Under the pieces are notes generated by a model. It saw nothing but the letters and a program-made list of their open reading frames with translations, was not told the origin of the DNA and did not search any database. The position numbers and the translations under genes are program-made. Below, in pieces: positions 22,224 to 32,400 of a stretch of 64,000 bases of DNA. Source of the stretch: Calliopum simillimum (Eukaryota; Arthropoda; Insecta; Diptera; Lauxaniidae); contig OX638368.1 of the NCBI GenBank assembly GCA_951812925.1, positions 82,070,909 through 82,134,908 on the forward strand, given 5' to 3'. Every line of letters starts with the position of its first letter. Position 1 is the first letter of the stretch.

Positions 22224-25200
22224 GTGAGATTGCAATATAGACTTAAATTTAATTGATCAAATTAATCTGCGGCTGCAAAAACGTTCAACCTAATTATAGA
22301 TATTCAATGTAACGTATGTTACCTAAAACATGATTAAACATTTGTGTTACACCATCTGAAATAAGCGATAAGGCCTTGCTTATCTTTTCTTTACATTCCC
22401 AGTGTCTATCTTTCTAAATAATAAGCATGCTTGTGAAGATAAACAAGTTTGTGCAAAATGAAATGGTAACAGAAATGTAAATAACGTGGATGCTTTTTGC
22501 TTTCAATGAAAAATATGGTCATTTCCATGGTGTCGAACGTGACCGTCGAAAATAAAACATATCAAATTAAATTTAAGGAAAGCTAACTGTGTTTTTCCAT
22601 AAAAGAACACAAAATGAATTGAAAAATTGCAATACAATTTTTTATATCTCCCTTAGTTTTTTGGATACCGAGACTTATATCATACAAGAATACTAACGGA
22701 ATTTTAAAATACCGGAACATCAACAATAACAACAATACCACCAAAACCAACAACAACCACAAACAGCAACAACCACAAACAGCAACAACCACAAACAGCA
22801 ACAACATTAACAATAACAACTGAAGCCGTTTTACCCCTTTAAAAACAAAAAAAAAGTTACAATTTAATCTGCTCTCTAAAAACATTCAAGTCTCGATATC
22901 TTGAAAACGAAGGGAGAGATCGAAAAATTTTATATGAAAACATCGTCAAATTTTCGCGTATTCTTTAAGCCTTGATATCTCGAAAACGAAGCGAGATGTG
23001 GAAAAATTTTATCTAATATTTTCGGCCATGGAAATCGAAGTCGTGCCATTTTTCGTTTTCAAGATAATTGCAAAAAACCAGGGCGTTCGCACGGGACAAA
23101 AACAGAAATTGTTTTCGCGGCCAACAATTCAAGCGCGGATAATAGTGAAACCTGAGGAAATATTTGAAAGCTACTAACTTTAGAATGCTGTGCATTGGTG
23201 TTTTTTAACAACGGTCGCACGGGAATTGTTGCGTGAGATATTTTTTTCCACTATATTAATTTAAAATTGAAAATCTTACAAATAACCAGGATTTCCCGGT
23301 GAACGTTGCTTCACCTTATCTTGTAAAGCTGAGGTGGCATCACCAATTTTTCCAAAGGATGTTATTTATCTCGATTCATTTTACATATGTACCAAATCTC
23401 ATTAGTGTCGATATTTTTTACGGGCTTGGCATCGCCCATTTTCCCAGTGAACATTATTTGTCCCAGCACTTGTTCACATTTATCAAATCTCATTCATGTG
23501 CGTAAATTATTTTCCGAGATATGATGAAGTGATTATTACGGGGCGTGGTACCGCCCATTTTTCCCAGTACACACTATTTGTCTTGATGCTTTTTCATATG
23601 TACCAAATCTCACCCATGTACGTTAAATAGTTTCAGAGATATGGTGATTTAATTTTTTGGTTCACGGTTTACTTTCAGCAAAACCATTTCTAAATATTTT
23701 TTGTGGCTCTGTCACTACCGGTTGACCAAAACGTTTCAAATTATTTGCCTTTCTTTTGTTCTTTCCGTACGTACATCCAGCAAAAATATTGGTATGACTT
23801 CATCACTCGAAAAATATCACAGGTTTACAAAAAAAAAAAATGTCATGGCGTTTTAACCAGACTATGTGTTTCCTAGGGACTTTGACGTCCTGAATCCGAA
23901 TCCGGGGTCCGTTTTTTTCCAGAACGTCTGAGATAAAATATTTCAAGGTCATATGGAGGTCATATGAGGAGTAATCGAACAAAAAGTAACATTTCCATGT
24001 TTCCTTTTTTTTCAGAAATCAATGAAATGTGATTAAAAAAGGTAGCATATTTTTTTTAAAAATATGTTAATGCATAAATATACACTAAAAAAACTGCCTT
24101 ACAATCGCGTTTTTACACATTTAGGAAATTTCATATTAATGGAGATAACTGAGTTTGAAATTTGGAAATGTTACCTTTTGTCAGGAAATGTTGGAAATTT
24201 TACTTTTTGATAATCATTAAACTGAAATGATGCCTTGTGGGAGCAATAAAAGAAACTGAAAATGTTCGACGAAGACTATGATTAGTGATTAGTATTAAAT
24301 AGCAGGCATTGAAATAAGCCGTAGTAATACCCTATTTCACAGTAATAACTTCAAATTTGCAGTAATAACTTCAGAATATTGTAAAAAATTTTAATAATAA
24401 TTTTCACCCAAATTCATATTACTTTGTTTTGCGTTAATCGTTGAAACTAAATACTCATTTTATTTCGCTTATAACCGTTGTTTTAGTTGTCTAACCTCAC
24501 CAATTTGGGCTAAAATGTAGCAACCACAATAAGTACTCGGCAACTCTACTTTAAACATATTTTTATAAATGCATTCGAAGAAAATTTCGCTATAAATTTT
24601 CAATTTTAAATTGAACCATTGCCATGATATCTGTTATTTAATATTAATATTTAATATTAATGACTTGAATAAGACATTAAAAAAATTTTTCTTAAAATTG
24701 CAAATAAAACCAAAAATAATCCTGCAGTAATAACTTTTTCTTATTTCAACCCCTGTTAAATAGGTAAATGCAATTTTTCGTCAGAACTACAAAAAAATTG
24801 TAAGTTGAGTGGAAATGTTACTTTTTGTTCGGAAATCGACGAAAAACGCGGTTTTCTTGGGAACTGTTATTCTTTCAACCGCCAAATTCAGCTGGAATGT
24901 GTAGTTCATAGATTTACGTACGATTCTTTAAAAAAAAGCAAAAAGACAAAAACTGGAAATGTTACCTTTTGTTCGATAAATTCGCTAAAATTCTGAAACT
25001 AATGTTTTTATCATTGAGTTCTTAGTTCTTAAAAAGAATATGTGATTAAAAAGGGTATTTCGGACCTAGTTTAGGAGATATAGCCATTGGAGGATCCGGA
25101 TATATCTTCTATGAAAACCGCTATAAGTTGGGAACCTCTGGATGGATTTGTAAAATATTGGTGTCATATGAAAGGTATTTTCACAGCCTATAAAAATGTT

Positions 25201-27541
25201 TTGAGCATATTTTCAATTGGATTCATAGTTTTCGATGTATGACCTTTTTTGAAATTTTTCAGTTACAACAACAAATAAATTAACAACACGAACAACAACA
25301 ACAACAAAATACCTTTCATATGACACCAATATTTTTCAAATCCATCCAGAAGTTCCCAACTTATAGCGGTTTTCATAAAAGGTATATCCGGATCTTCCGA
25401 TGGCTATGTCTCTGAAACTAGGTCCGACATACCCTTTTTGATCACATATTCTTTTTAAAACCTAAGAACTCAATGATAAAAAATTAGTTTCAGAATTTTA
25501 GCGAATTTATCACTAAACGACACATGACCCCCATTTTGACCTCCATATGACCTTGAAATCTTTTTTCTCAGACGTTCTGGAAAAAAACGGACCCGGTATT
25601 CGGATTCAGGACATCAAAGTCCCTAGGAAACAGTCTGGTCAAAACGCCATGACTTTTTTTTTTTTGTAAAGGGACTGTCCATAAACTCTGTGACGCTAGA
25701 TTTGATATATTGAACCCCCCCTCCCCTATGTGACGGTAGCTTCATATAAAAAATAAATAAAATACACCATGCGCCCCCCCCCCCCCCCCTTAGGAGCGTC
25801 ACGGAGTTTATGGACAGCCCCAAACCTGTGTATTTGGTAATGTCGACCAAAAGAACAAAAAACAACTTTACGTTTTGATACAGACGTAACAATCCTCTTC
25901 TTCCCCTTTCTTCTTTTTCCAACTAAATTTATTTTAAGAAAAAAAAAATTTCATGTAAAATAGGGATATTGCAATTCTGAATAAAAATTAACACAAAATT
26001 GATGAATTATTAACTTGACACAAATAAAGTCGCGTTGGCAAACATACTAAATATGTTTTTCTAATATCTCCACTATTGACAGTCTTACAGAAAAACAACA
26101 AAAATACCTAACTCTTCAAGCAGGTCTAAAGGTATTCAGCAATCGGTATGAACGGCTCATTAAAGAGCATAAATCACGCGAAAATATTCAATTCGAAATT
26201 AAACGCAAAAAGGAAGAAATCAATCTACTAAATCAGTTGATTACAAACAAACGATCCAAGCTCCAAGAACTAGCCGAAGAACGTGATGAACTAAAAGTTG
26301 CGAATGCCGAGAAACGTAAGAATCTTCCAAAATATCCCATAAAAGTTAAGGAACTCGAAGACTATGTAGTTGACCGCATTGAAAAAATAAGTAAACTTAG
26401 AGAAAAAAATGACAACCTTTTGGATAAGCTTAAAGAGACAACACAACGTGGCATAAAAAAATTGGTACAGTACATTTTTCCCATATCGGAAGTAGTGCTA
26501 AAGGATGAAATACGCGATCGCACAGAAGCAGCAGCAGCCGTTGCAGCTGCTAGAAATTTGGGAGAAGAATCTGATACTGTTGCCGCTCTGGCGGATGCTA
26601 AAAATACTTCGTATATACGTGGAAAATGGGTTTTTCACGGTAGTGGTATCAGCGAGATGCAGTATCGTATTGTAGCACCATCGCTGCCTGCAAATGGAGA
26701 CTATTCTGCCTATTTGGATTGGTTATCGGACAACAAAGACGATGTACCGAAAACAACAGCTAACGAGATAACACCAAGTCGTGTTGCTGCTTTTCGCATA
26801 GTTGGAGCGCTTACGTATACCACACAATTAACGAATCTGATAAGTTTTTATTTGAACGTACGATTGCCATATAAGTTAGCTTATGGGTAAGGAAATTATT
26901 TGAGTAAAAAAATAATCAGCCTTTTTCTGAAATTCGTAACGAAATCAAAATTCAATTCAATTTCAAAGTTTTGATTAGATGAAAATTTCGAACCACACAT
27001 TGCATTAAAACTATAAATATGTGTATATTTTTTTTTAGTGATTTTTGCAAAAAACTTAACGAAGAGCAGTTTCTGCGTAAAGTATCTCGCCTGAATTCTA
27101 ACATTATGTACTTGGCATATACACAGCAAGTTAAATTACGTTCGCTCAACGAAAATCATACGCTGGAAAACATTCTTACTATATTAGACCTGGAAAAGAG
27201 TGACCTTGGTCGCCATGGCTATCATGAGGTATCAAATGCACCTCTCATGAGATCAGTAGATTCATTACTTATCGGCATTGAAACTGCAACAGAATCAGAA
27301 TCCGAAGGTAAATTCTAATTTTCACTAATATAAATCTATTTAGTAACAAATAAGTAAATACTTTTTTTTAGATGAAAACTCGTTGCGACTTGATTGGGAG
27401 GCTGTACCAAGTTTACCCAGTCAACAAGACATTGTCAGTTCGAATTTAATGGCACCTGCCGTTCAACAGTCCACCATAGCCGAGGGGCTTATGACATCGG
27501 CAGCTAATCGCATAACTTCAATTTTACGTTGGATGAAGTAA
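22006..27541 (+). CDS. Atg14: Atg14 (Barkor): autophagy-specific subunit of the Vps34 complex
   Basis: Atg14 recruits the class III PI3-kinase complex I (Vps34, Vps15, Beclin-1/Atg6) to sites of autophagosome formation. Four exons join in frame: 22006-22223, 26083-26886, 27039-27307, 27372-27541, for 486 residues. Exon 1 has the Atg14 zinc-binding Cys repeats (C46-x2-C49, C58-x2-C61). Exon 2 gives a Lys/Glu-rich coiled coil (about residues 75-160), the part that in the family binds Beclin-1, then the conserved core ending in RIVGALTYTTQLTNLISFYL and RLPYKLAYG. The C-terminus (LPSQQD, AEGLMTSAANRITSILRWMK) has the amphipathic character of the BATS membrane-curvature sensor. All splice sites are GT-AG with matching phase. 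Intron 1 is 3.86 kb and filled by a foldback. The gene is convergent with yemanuclein. No AATAAA was found close after the stop. Intact and very probably functional. Confidence 0.92.
22720..22820 (+). repeat. CAA/AAC-rich array with an 18-bp tandem unit
   Basis: Within Atg14 intron 1, CAACAACCACAAACAG-type units repeat three times at about 22747-22801, flanked by (AAC)n-like sequence. Confidence 0.75.
23290..23660 (+). repeat. Diverged tandem repeat, about 125-150 bp unit, three units
   Basis: Repeated blocks are a GGCRTSRCC-CATTTTTCC motif, a TATTTGTC/TATTTATC motif, TTCATATGTACCAAATCTCA, and a closing GAGATATGRTGA. Units start near 23320, 23430 and 23540 in Atg14 intron 1. Confidence 0.65.
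23818..25832. mobile_element. 2-kb foldback element with CAA-rich centre, in Atg14 intron 1
   Basis: The outer arms pair from CACAGGTTTACAAAAAA and TGTCATGGCGTTTT on the left (23818 on) with AAAACGCCATGAC and GTAAA...AAACCTGTGT on the right (to 25832). The pairing runs for about 170 bp. An inner arm pair (about 25010-25180 against 25310-25500) brackets a centre at about 25265-25310 with CAACAACAACAAC. The loop between the arms carries repeated GGAAATGTTAC motifs. A 151-bp MITE is inserted in the right arm (25671-25821). The same family occurs at 62941-63650. Confidence 0.8.
25671..25821. mobile_element. 151-bp MITE inserted in a foldback arm
   Basis: The termini GGGACTGTCCATAAACTC and GAGTTTATGGACAGCCCC are inverted repeats continuing inward through GTGACGC. 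The centre is C/G-homopolymer rich (C17 at about 25774-25790). Other foldback copies read GTAAACCTGTG without interruption at this place, while here it is split with AAA on both sides. This is an empty-site comparison supporting insertion with a 3-bp duplication. Confidence 0.8.
26083..26886 (+). CDS. Atg14: Atg14 exon 2 (coiled coil and core)
   Basis: Acceptor ATTGACAG just before 26083; donor GTAAGG at 26887. Open throughout, 268 codons, with an Ala run (EAAAAVAAA) after the coiled coil. Confidence 0.9.
27039..27307 (+). CDS. Atg14: Atg14 exon 3
   Basis: Acceptor TTTTTTTTAG before 27039; donor GTAAAT at 27308. Encodes DFCKKLNEEQFLRKVSRLNS and the following conserved region up to an acidic TESESE tail. 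Confidence 0.9.
27372..27541 (+). CDS. Atg14: Atg14 exon 4 (BATS-like C-terminus)
   Basis: Acceptor TTTTTTTAG before 27372; stop TAA at 27539-27541. The C-terminal helix GLMTSAANRITSILRWMK has alternating hydrophobic and polar residues, fitting the amphipathic membrane-sensing end of Atg14. Confidence 0.88.
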
Positions 27542-27764
27542 GGCTAAAGTCAACGCGTTGGCCGTAGTAGCGATTGTGTGATGAAATGTGATTACTATAA
27601 ATTGCTCGCTCGCTAACTTTATTGGATGAGCGGCAGAAAAGTGGTGATATGTATAAGCGAGCGAGTTGATGCACCGTCGTATTTGTACAATCTTTTTCAA
27701 ATGTAACATTCTTGTTTTTGAGTGTTTCCTTTTTATCTAAAAATCATGCCTTTTATTTTGCAAA
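27542..27764 (+). other. Atg14 3' region
   Basis: This is the probable 3' UTR. No AATAAA occurs before the foldback at 27765; the first one on the plus strand lies inside the foldback (about 28260). The transcript may therefore end inside the element or use a variant signal. Confidence 0.4.
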
Positions 27765-28853
27765 TGGTACAAACCACGTATAAACGATCAAGAAATTTGT
27801 TCATGGAATCCGATTTGGCTGAAAATTGGCATAAGTAATATTAGCATAGTGAGAAAAATTACTACCAAATATATTTTCAAAATTTAAAAAAATGTCGGAG
27901 ATATGGGACTTTGAAATTTTTAGGTTAGTTTTTTTTGAGAAGCTATAACTTTAATTGCATTTATCCAATTCTCAATTTGATGGTGTCAAATGATTTGGCT
28001 TGAAACAGGCTTTAAAATAACAACTAGCAAATATTTTTTTTAATTTTTTTATATTTACACTGGAAAAAAAAAATTAAATTGAGTTTCCCAGAATACGTCA
28101 TTTTTGATATTTTTTATTTTTCTTACAAAAAAAGCTACAGGTGTAACTTACCAGTCCTCCAAAAATTGGAGTGGGCCTGCCAGTGGTTCTCCAGAAAAAC
28201 AATAAAATGTAGTATCTTCTCCAATTTGTCAGTACATTTTTTTAATTTAAAATTTTTATTAAATAAAATTTTCAAATGCTGAAGTAAGTTCATTGACTGT
28301 TTTTCTGCTTGTATAGTACTAATGAAAGTACCAATGCACTTTTTTCAAATTCAAATTAACGTTTGATTAAAAATTTCAAATTGTACTGAAAAATTGCGGT
28401 AGAAGCCACATTTTATTGTTTTTCTGGAGAACCACTGGGAAGCCCACTCCAATTTTTGGAGGACTGGTAAGTTATACCTGTAGCTTTTTTTGTAAGAAAA
28501 ATAAAAAATATCAAAAATGACGTATTCTGGGAAACTCAATTTAATTTTTTTTTTTTTTTTTTCAGTGTAAACAATATAAAAAAAATGTTTGCTTGTTTTT
28601 ATTTTAAAGCCTGTTTCAAGCCAAATCATTTGGCACCATCAAATTGAGAATTGGATTAATGCAACTAAAGTTATAGCTTCTCAAAAAAAACTAACCTAAA
28701 AATTTCAAAGTCCCATATCTCCGCCATTTTTTTAAATTTTGAAAAAATGTTTGGTAATAATTTTTTTCACTATGCTACTGTTACTTATGCCAATTTTCAG
28801 CCAAATCGGATGCGATAAAAAAAATCTTGATCGTTTACGCGTGGTTTGTACCA
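27765..28853. mobile_element. 1.09-kb foldback between convergent Atg14 and yem
   Basis: TGGTACAAACCACGTATAAACG at the left is mirrored by CGTTTACGCGTGGTTTGTACCA at the right. The arms are each about 450-500 bp and highly similar. They share a CCAAATCGGA-type block, TTTCAAAGTCCCATATCTCC, GCCTGTTTCAAGCCAAATCA and CCAGTCCTCCAAAAATTGGA (with complements). The short loop is near 28250-28370. Non-coding. No target duplication recognised. Confidence 0.85.
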
Positions 28854-29109
28854 AATAGTAGTGTAATTATTTGTAAAGAAATTTTTTTATTTTGAAGTTA
28901 AAAACTTATCCATTGTCCTGACAAAAACAACACAATAAATATGGTTACTGTAAATACATAAAGTAGATATGAACAGAAAGAGAAAACAAACTCATAACTA
29001 TTTAACATTTTAACTTTGAATAAAACTAAACATTTTATAAAAGATTTTGTTTTGTTTTTATTTTTACGAAATCAAAATTTTTGATAATTATTTTGTTTTT
29101 GTATATAAC

Positions 29110-29115
29110 TTTATT
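29110..29115 (-). terminator. yem: yem poly(A) signal
   Basis: AATAAA on the minus strand about 50 bases after the downstream stop codon of the last yemanuclein exon. Confidence 0.55.
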
Positions 29116-29164
29116 TAGAGTGATTTGAAGGGATAATTAACCCATTGTTATAAATTACAAAATT

Positions 29165-29494
29165 TTAAAACTGAAGCGGTGGCTTTTGTTGCTCCGACTG
29201 TACTGATGACACCAGCGGTTTTTGTTGTTGAAAAGACAACGATGGCGTTGGCGATGGTGGTGGTAAAAACAATGGAAGTGGTCGTGGCAGTGTTGATAGA
29301 TTTGATGATGGACTAGGGGTTGTTGGTGCTGATATGCCGCACATTGAAGAAAGCACCAGCGCTGCAGCCACTGTTGGATCGTGATTGTAGAGTGATGCAA
29401 TTGATGTGGGTCATTGGTTTATATCTGCTTTTACTGAGGCATTAAGTGGTGTTAATGTGGTTGTTGATGACTTTTTATGTTGCTGCTGCAATTC
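29165..29494 (-). CDS. yem: yem last exon with in-frame TGA
   Basis: Acceptor AATTTAAG before 29494 joins the phase-0 donor at 30952. The exon reads ELQQQHKK, then a Thr/Ser stretch, to a TGA at 29413-29411 (context CAA TGA C). The same frame is then open for 81 more residues rich in Ala, Ser and Pro (APTTPSPSSN, FLPPPSPTPS) to a stop at 29165. Whether translation ends at the first TGA is open. Confidence 0.7.
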
Positions 29495-32400
29495 CTTAAA
29501 TTAAATTAAAATAAAATCTATCAAGACGTTTCGTTCAAACCAACATTCTAAACGAAATAAATATGGGTGAACTGAAAATCTAAAACTAACTTTATTGTTA
29601 TAACTTTGATCAGATATCGTCTTTTGCTTCTTAACTTTTGTCGTTAATTTCATTATTATTGATAATTTCTTCGACTTTCAGTGGAGCTGCTCGGCCATTC
29701 TAGGCTTGGTTAGACCATAATTTAAGTTAACAACCACACTGTGTCTAGTCATACAAATCCACTTTGTACATTTCATTAGTAAATTGTATTATATAAGTGT
29801 TTTATTTATTGAATATGGTTTTCTTTATGGCCAAAACTGCTGTGTAGTATATACAGTTGATGTATCTAAGCAGCTTTACTGAAAGTCGAAGAATTACACT
29901 ACACAACAAATTTCAACCTTTCCTTTCTTTCTGCGATCGAACTGTAATCATTATTCCTTGTTGTTGACATAATAGTAACACGTAAATAAAATATTTCCAT
30001 CACGTCTCAGTTTTCAGATAAAATAAAAAATCCAAAATCATGATTTACGTCCGCTCAAAATTATATTAAAAATATTTGTAGTCAGAATTAAAAAAAAAAA
30101 AAAAAAAAAAAAATACTGCGAAAACCAGAAGCCGCAAATCTCGAATTGAAAAAACTTTTCACGCTTTTGTGCGCAATCATCACAGCTTCACTTTAAAACC
30201 AAAAACTTAAAGTTTGGACCATGGAATAAAAAACTTTATTCGTTTTAGATGCAATATTTCAATTGCAACTTGTTATGAAAATGCTTCTTTAAATTCAATA
30301 AATTTTTCGTTCTACAGTTTGCCATGTATGTTCCAATCATAACGTTTTTGGTGTCATTGCGCACAAAAGCGTGAAGAGTTTTTTAAATTTTATTTTCTTT
30401 TATGCCTGATTTATGTAATCTCACTAGACAAATCAAATACATACATAAATGGCCTTAGTCTATTTACGTTGAAATCGAGATATTTCAGGGTTTGAGTTTT
30501 AATGAGTTCAAAAATATTGGTAAGTGATGACATAGCAGTATCGAGCTTGCGTTGAGGTGAGAGGTAGCGGCAGCACGCTCTTGCAAAAGGCTTCGCTCGC
30601 TGGACGGGTGGGGTTCTTGCTACGTCACCTGCACTCCAACTACATAAGATATAACGTGCTTAGGTAGACTAAGGAAAAAATGTAGAAAAGAGAAAAGAAG
30701 AGAAGATAGGATCCCAGAAAATTAAGTTAAAATCGGACGGACAAAGATCTATTGACTCTATAGATTAAATTTACCTAAAATATCCAGTTAAAATTTAACT
30801 TCCTGAAAGTACAAATTTTGTTAAGGCTTAACTTTTAGGGTGGCGGTAATTGCGTGAGCAAAAACCTCACATAGACCAACTAGGTCCATAGCGTTCGAAT
30901 ATAATTTGAAGAAATTTTAATCAATAAAGTACTAATATTATTTTTAAATTACCTCAAGTACCTTTACCACTTTGTTAACATCTAATTCTGCTGTGGTGAC
31001 GTTATTATTATCAAGCTTAAAAGTATTTCCACTTACAACCCCTTTTTTGTTTCCTTTTACGTATGCATTGTTGTTATTGTTCGTGTTATAAAGGTTCGAG
31101 TTTTTTATGCTTGCATTTGAACCTTCCAAATGAATATTCTTGTACGTTGGAGTACCGCTTCGACTACCCTGATTGCTGGCAATATTTTTCTTTTGTTTGT
31201 TTTTACCAATCCCCATAGTCATTGGTGACTTTGCCGGGAAAACACCAACAATTTCAACGCCATCAGAGTCACTGCTACTACGAGATATTATACCACCAGA
31301 AGAAATTTTACTTTCTATCTTAGTTGGTGGTGGCAGCGTTACATTGTTACCCATTAGTAGCGATGTCATAAGAATGTCACTAGCGCTCTTGTAATTATCC
31401 AAATTTATAACATGCGCAGGTGGTACATTCGAAGTTGTTGTACCGGAATGTTTTTGTTGTGATTGTGTTAAGGCTGTTACCGTATTGGATAATGAAGTTG
31501 GTGAGATTGACGACGATATAATATTGTGGATGCTGTGATCAGTTTTCTTTACTGGTGAACCGCTGATATCCACAACGATGGTAGATGACGATGGTGCATG
31601 ATACGGTAATTTTTTTCCTTGCTCATTGTTATTAGTTTGATTGAAATGCTTATCTAAATCTGCTGTTTTCAGGGATTTTATTTTATTTTGTTTTATGTTA
31701 TCTGAATTTTTGCGTTTATGTCCAGTGGGTCCACTACTGCTAGCAACAGAATCAGTATCTGAATTTGCAACAGAACGACTACTTTCGGATGCAAACTCTT
31801 CAAATTGTTTGATGAAGGATGTAGCAGGAGCATTTGCAGGAGTAATAATGGGAACGGTCTGCGTTGGCGCAGGTAAGCGATTTGCGCTAGGGTCAGCAAG
31901 TTCTTTTTTTATTTCTTTTGCTTTTTTCGCAGCGATTTTTCGTTTCTCGATTTCTTTTTGTAAATCCTCGTATCGCATCCAACCACTCGGCCATAGTTGT
32001 ACAACTTTTCCTTTCATATATGAGGTAATAAAATCCTCCAGGGATTCTTTACGTGTTCCCAAGACTGGATATGACGTCCATCGAACTTGATACACTTCAT
32101 AGAGCATTGCTCTAAGCAGAATAAAAAAAAAAAACAATTTAAATTATTCAGTTATCATAATTATAATATAAATATATGACCAGTTTTACCTCATACTTTC
32201 ATTCCAAGGAAACTTCTTCTTTGGCATTTTTGGCGGGTTTTCGGAATTCAAATTGTTTGACCTATTAGGAAGAAAGGAAGGAGTTAAGTAGTTCGTATGT
32301 TACGTTGTTTTTTAACGAATTTTAAATATCTCAAAAACTCACTGCAAATCAGCATATTTTCTTAACTCTGCTTCGTAGTTTGTAATGGCACCTGGCATTG

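Noticed and set aside
22583..22885. Minus-strand frame with Leu/Val runs
   Set aside because: Antisense of the CAA-rich repeat in Atg14 intron 1; no membrane-protein signature beyond the repeat.
29155..29400. Minus-strand His/Gln-rich frame in the last yem exon
   Set aside because: It is shifted relative to the phase-0 splice junction. The Ser/Pro-rich frame continues from exon 5 and is preferred.
30540..30625. GC-richer patch that looked like a possible structured RNA
   Set aside because: No cloverleaf or known RNA consensus could be folded by eye; lies within a yem intron.
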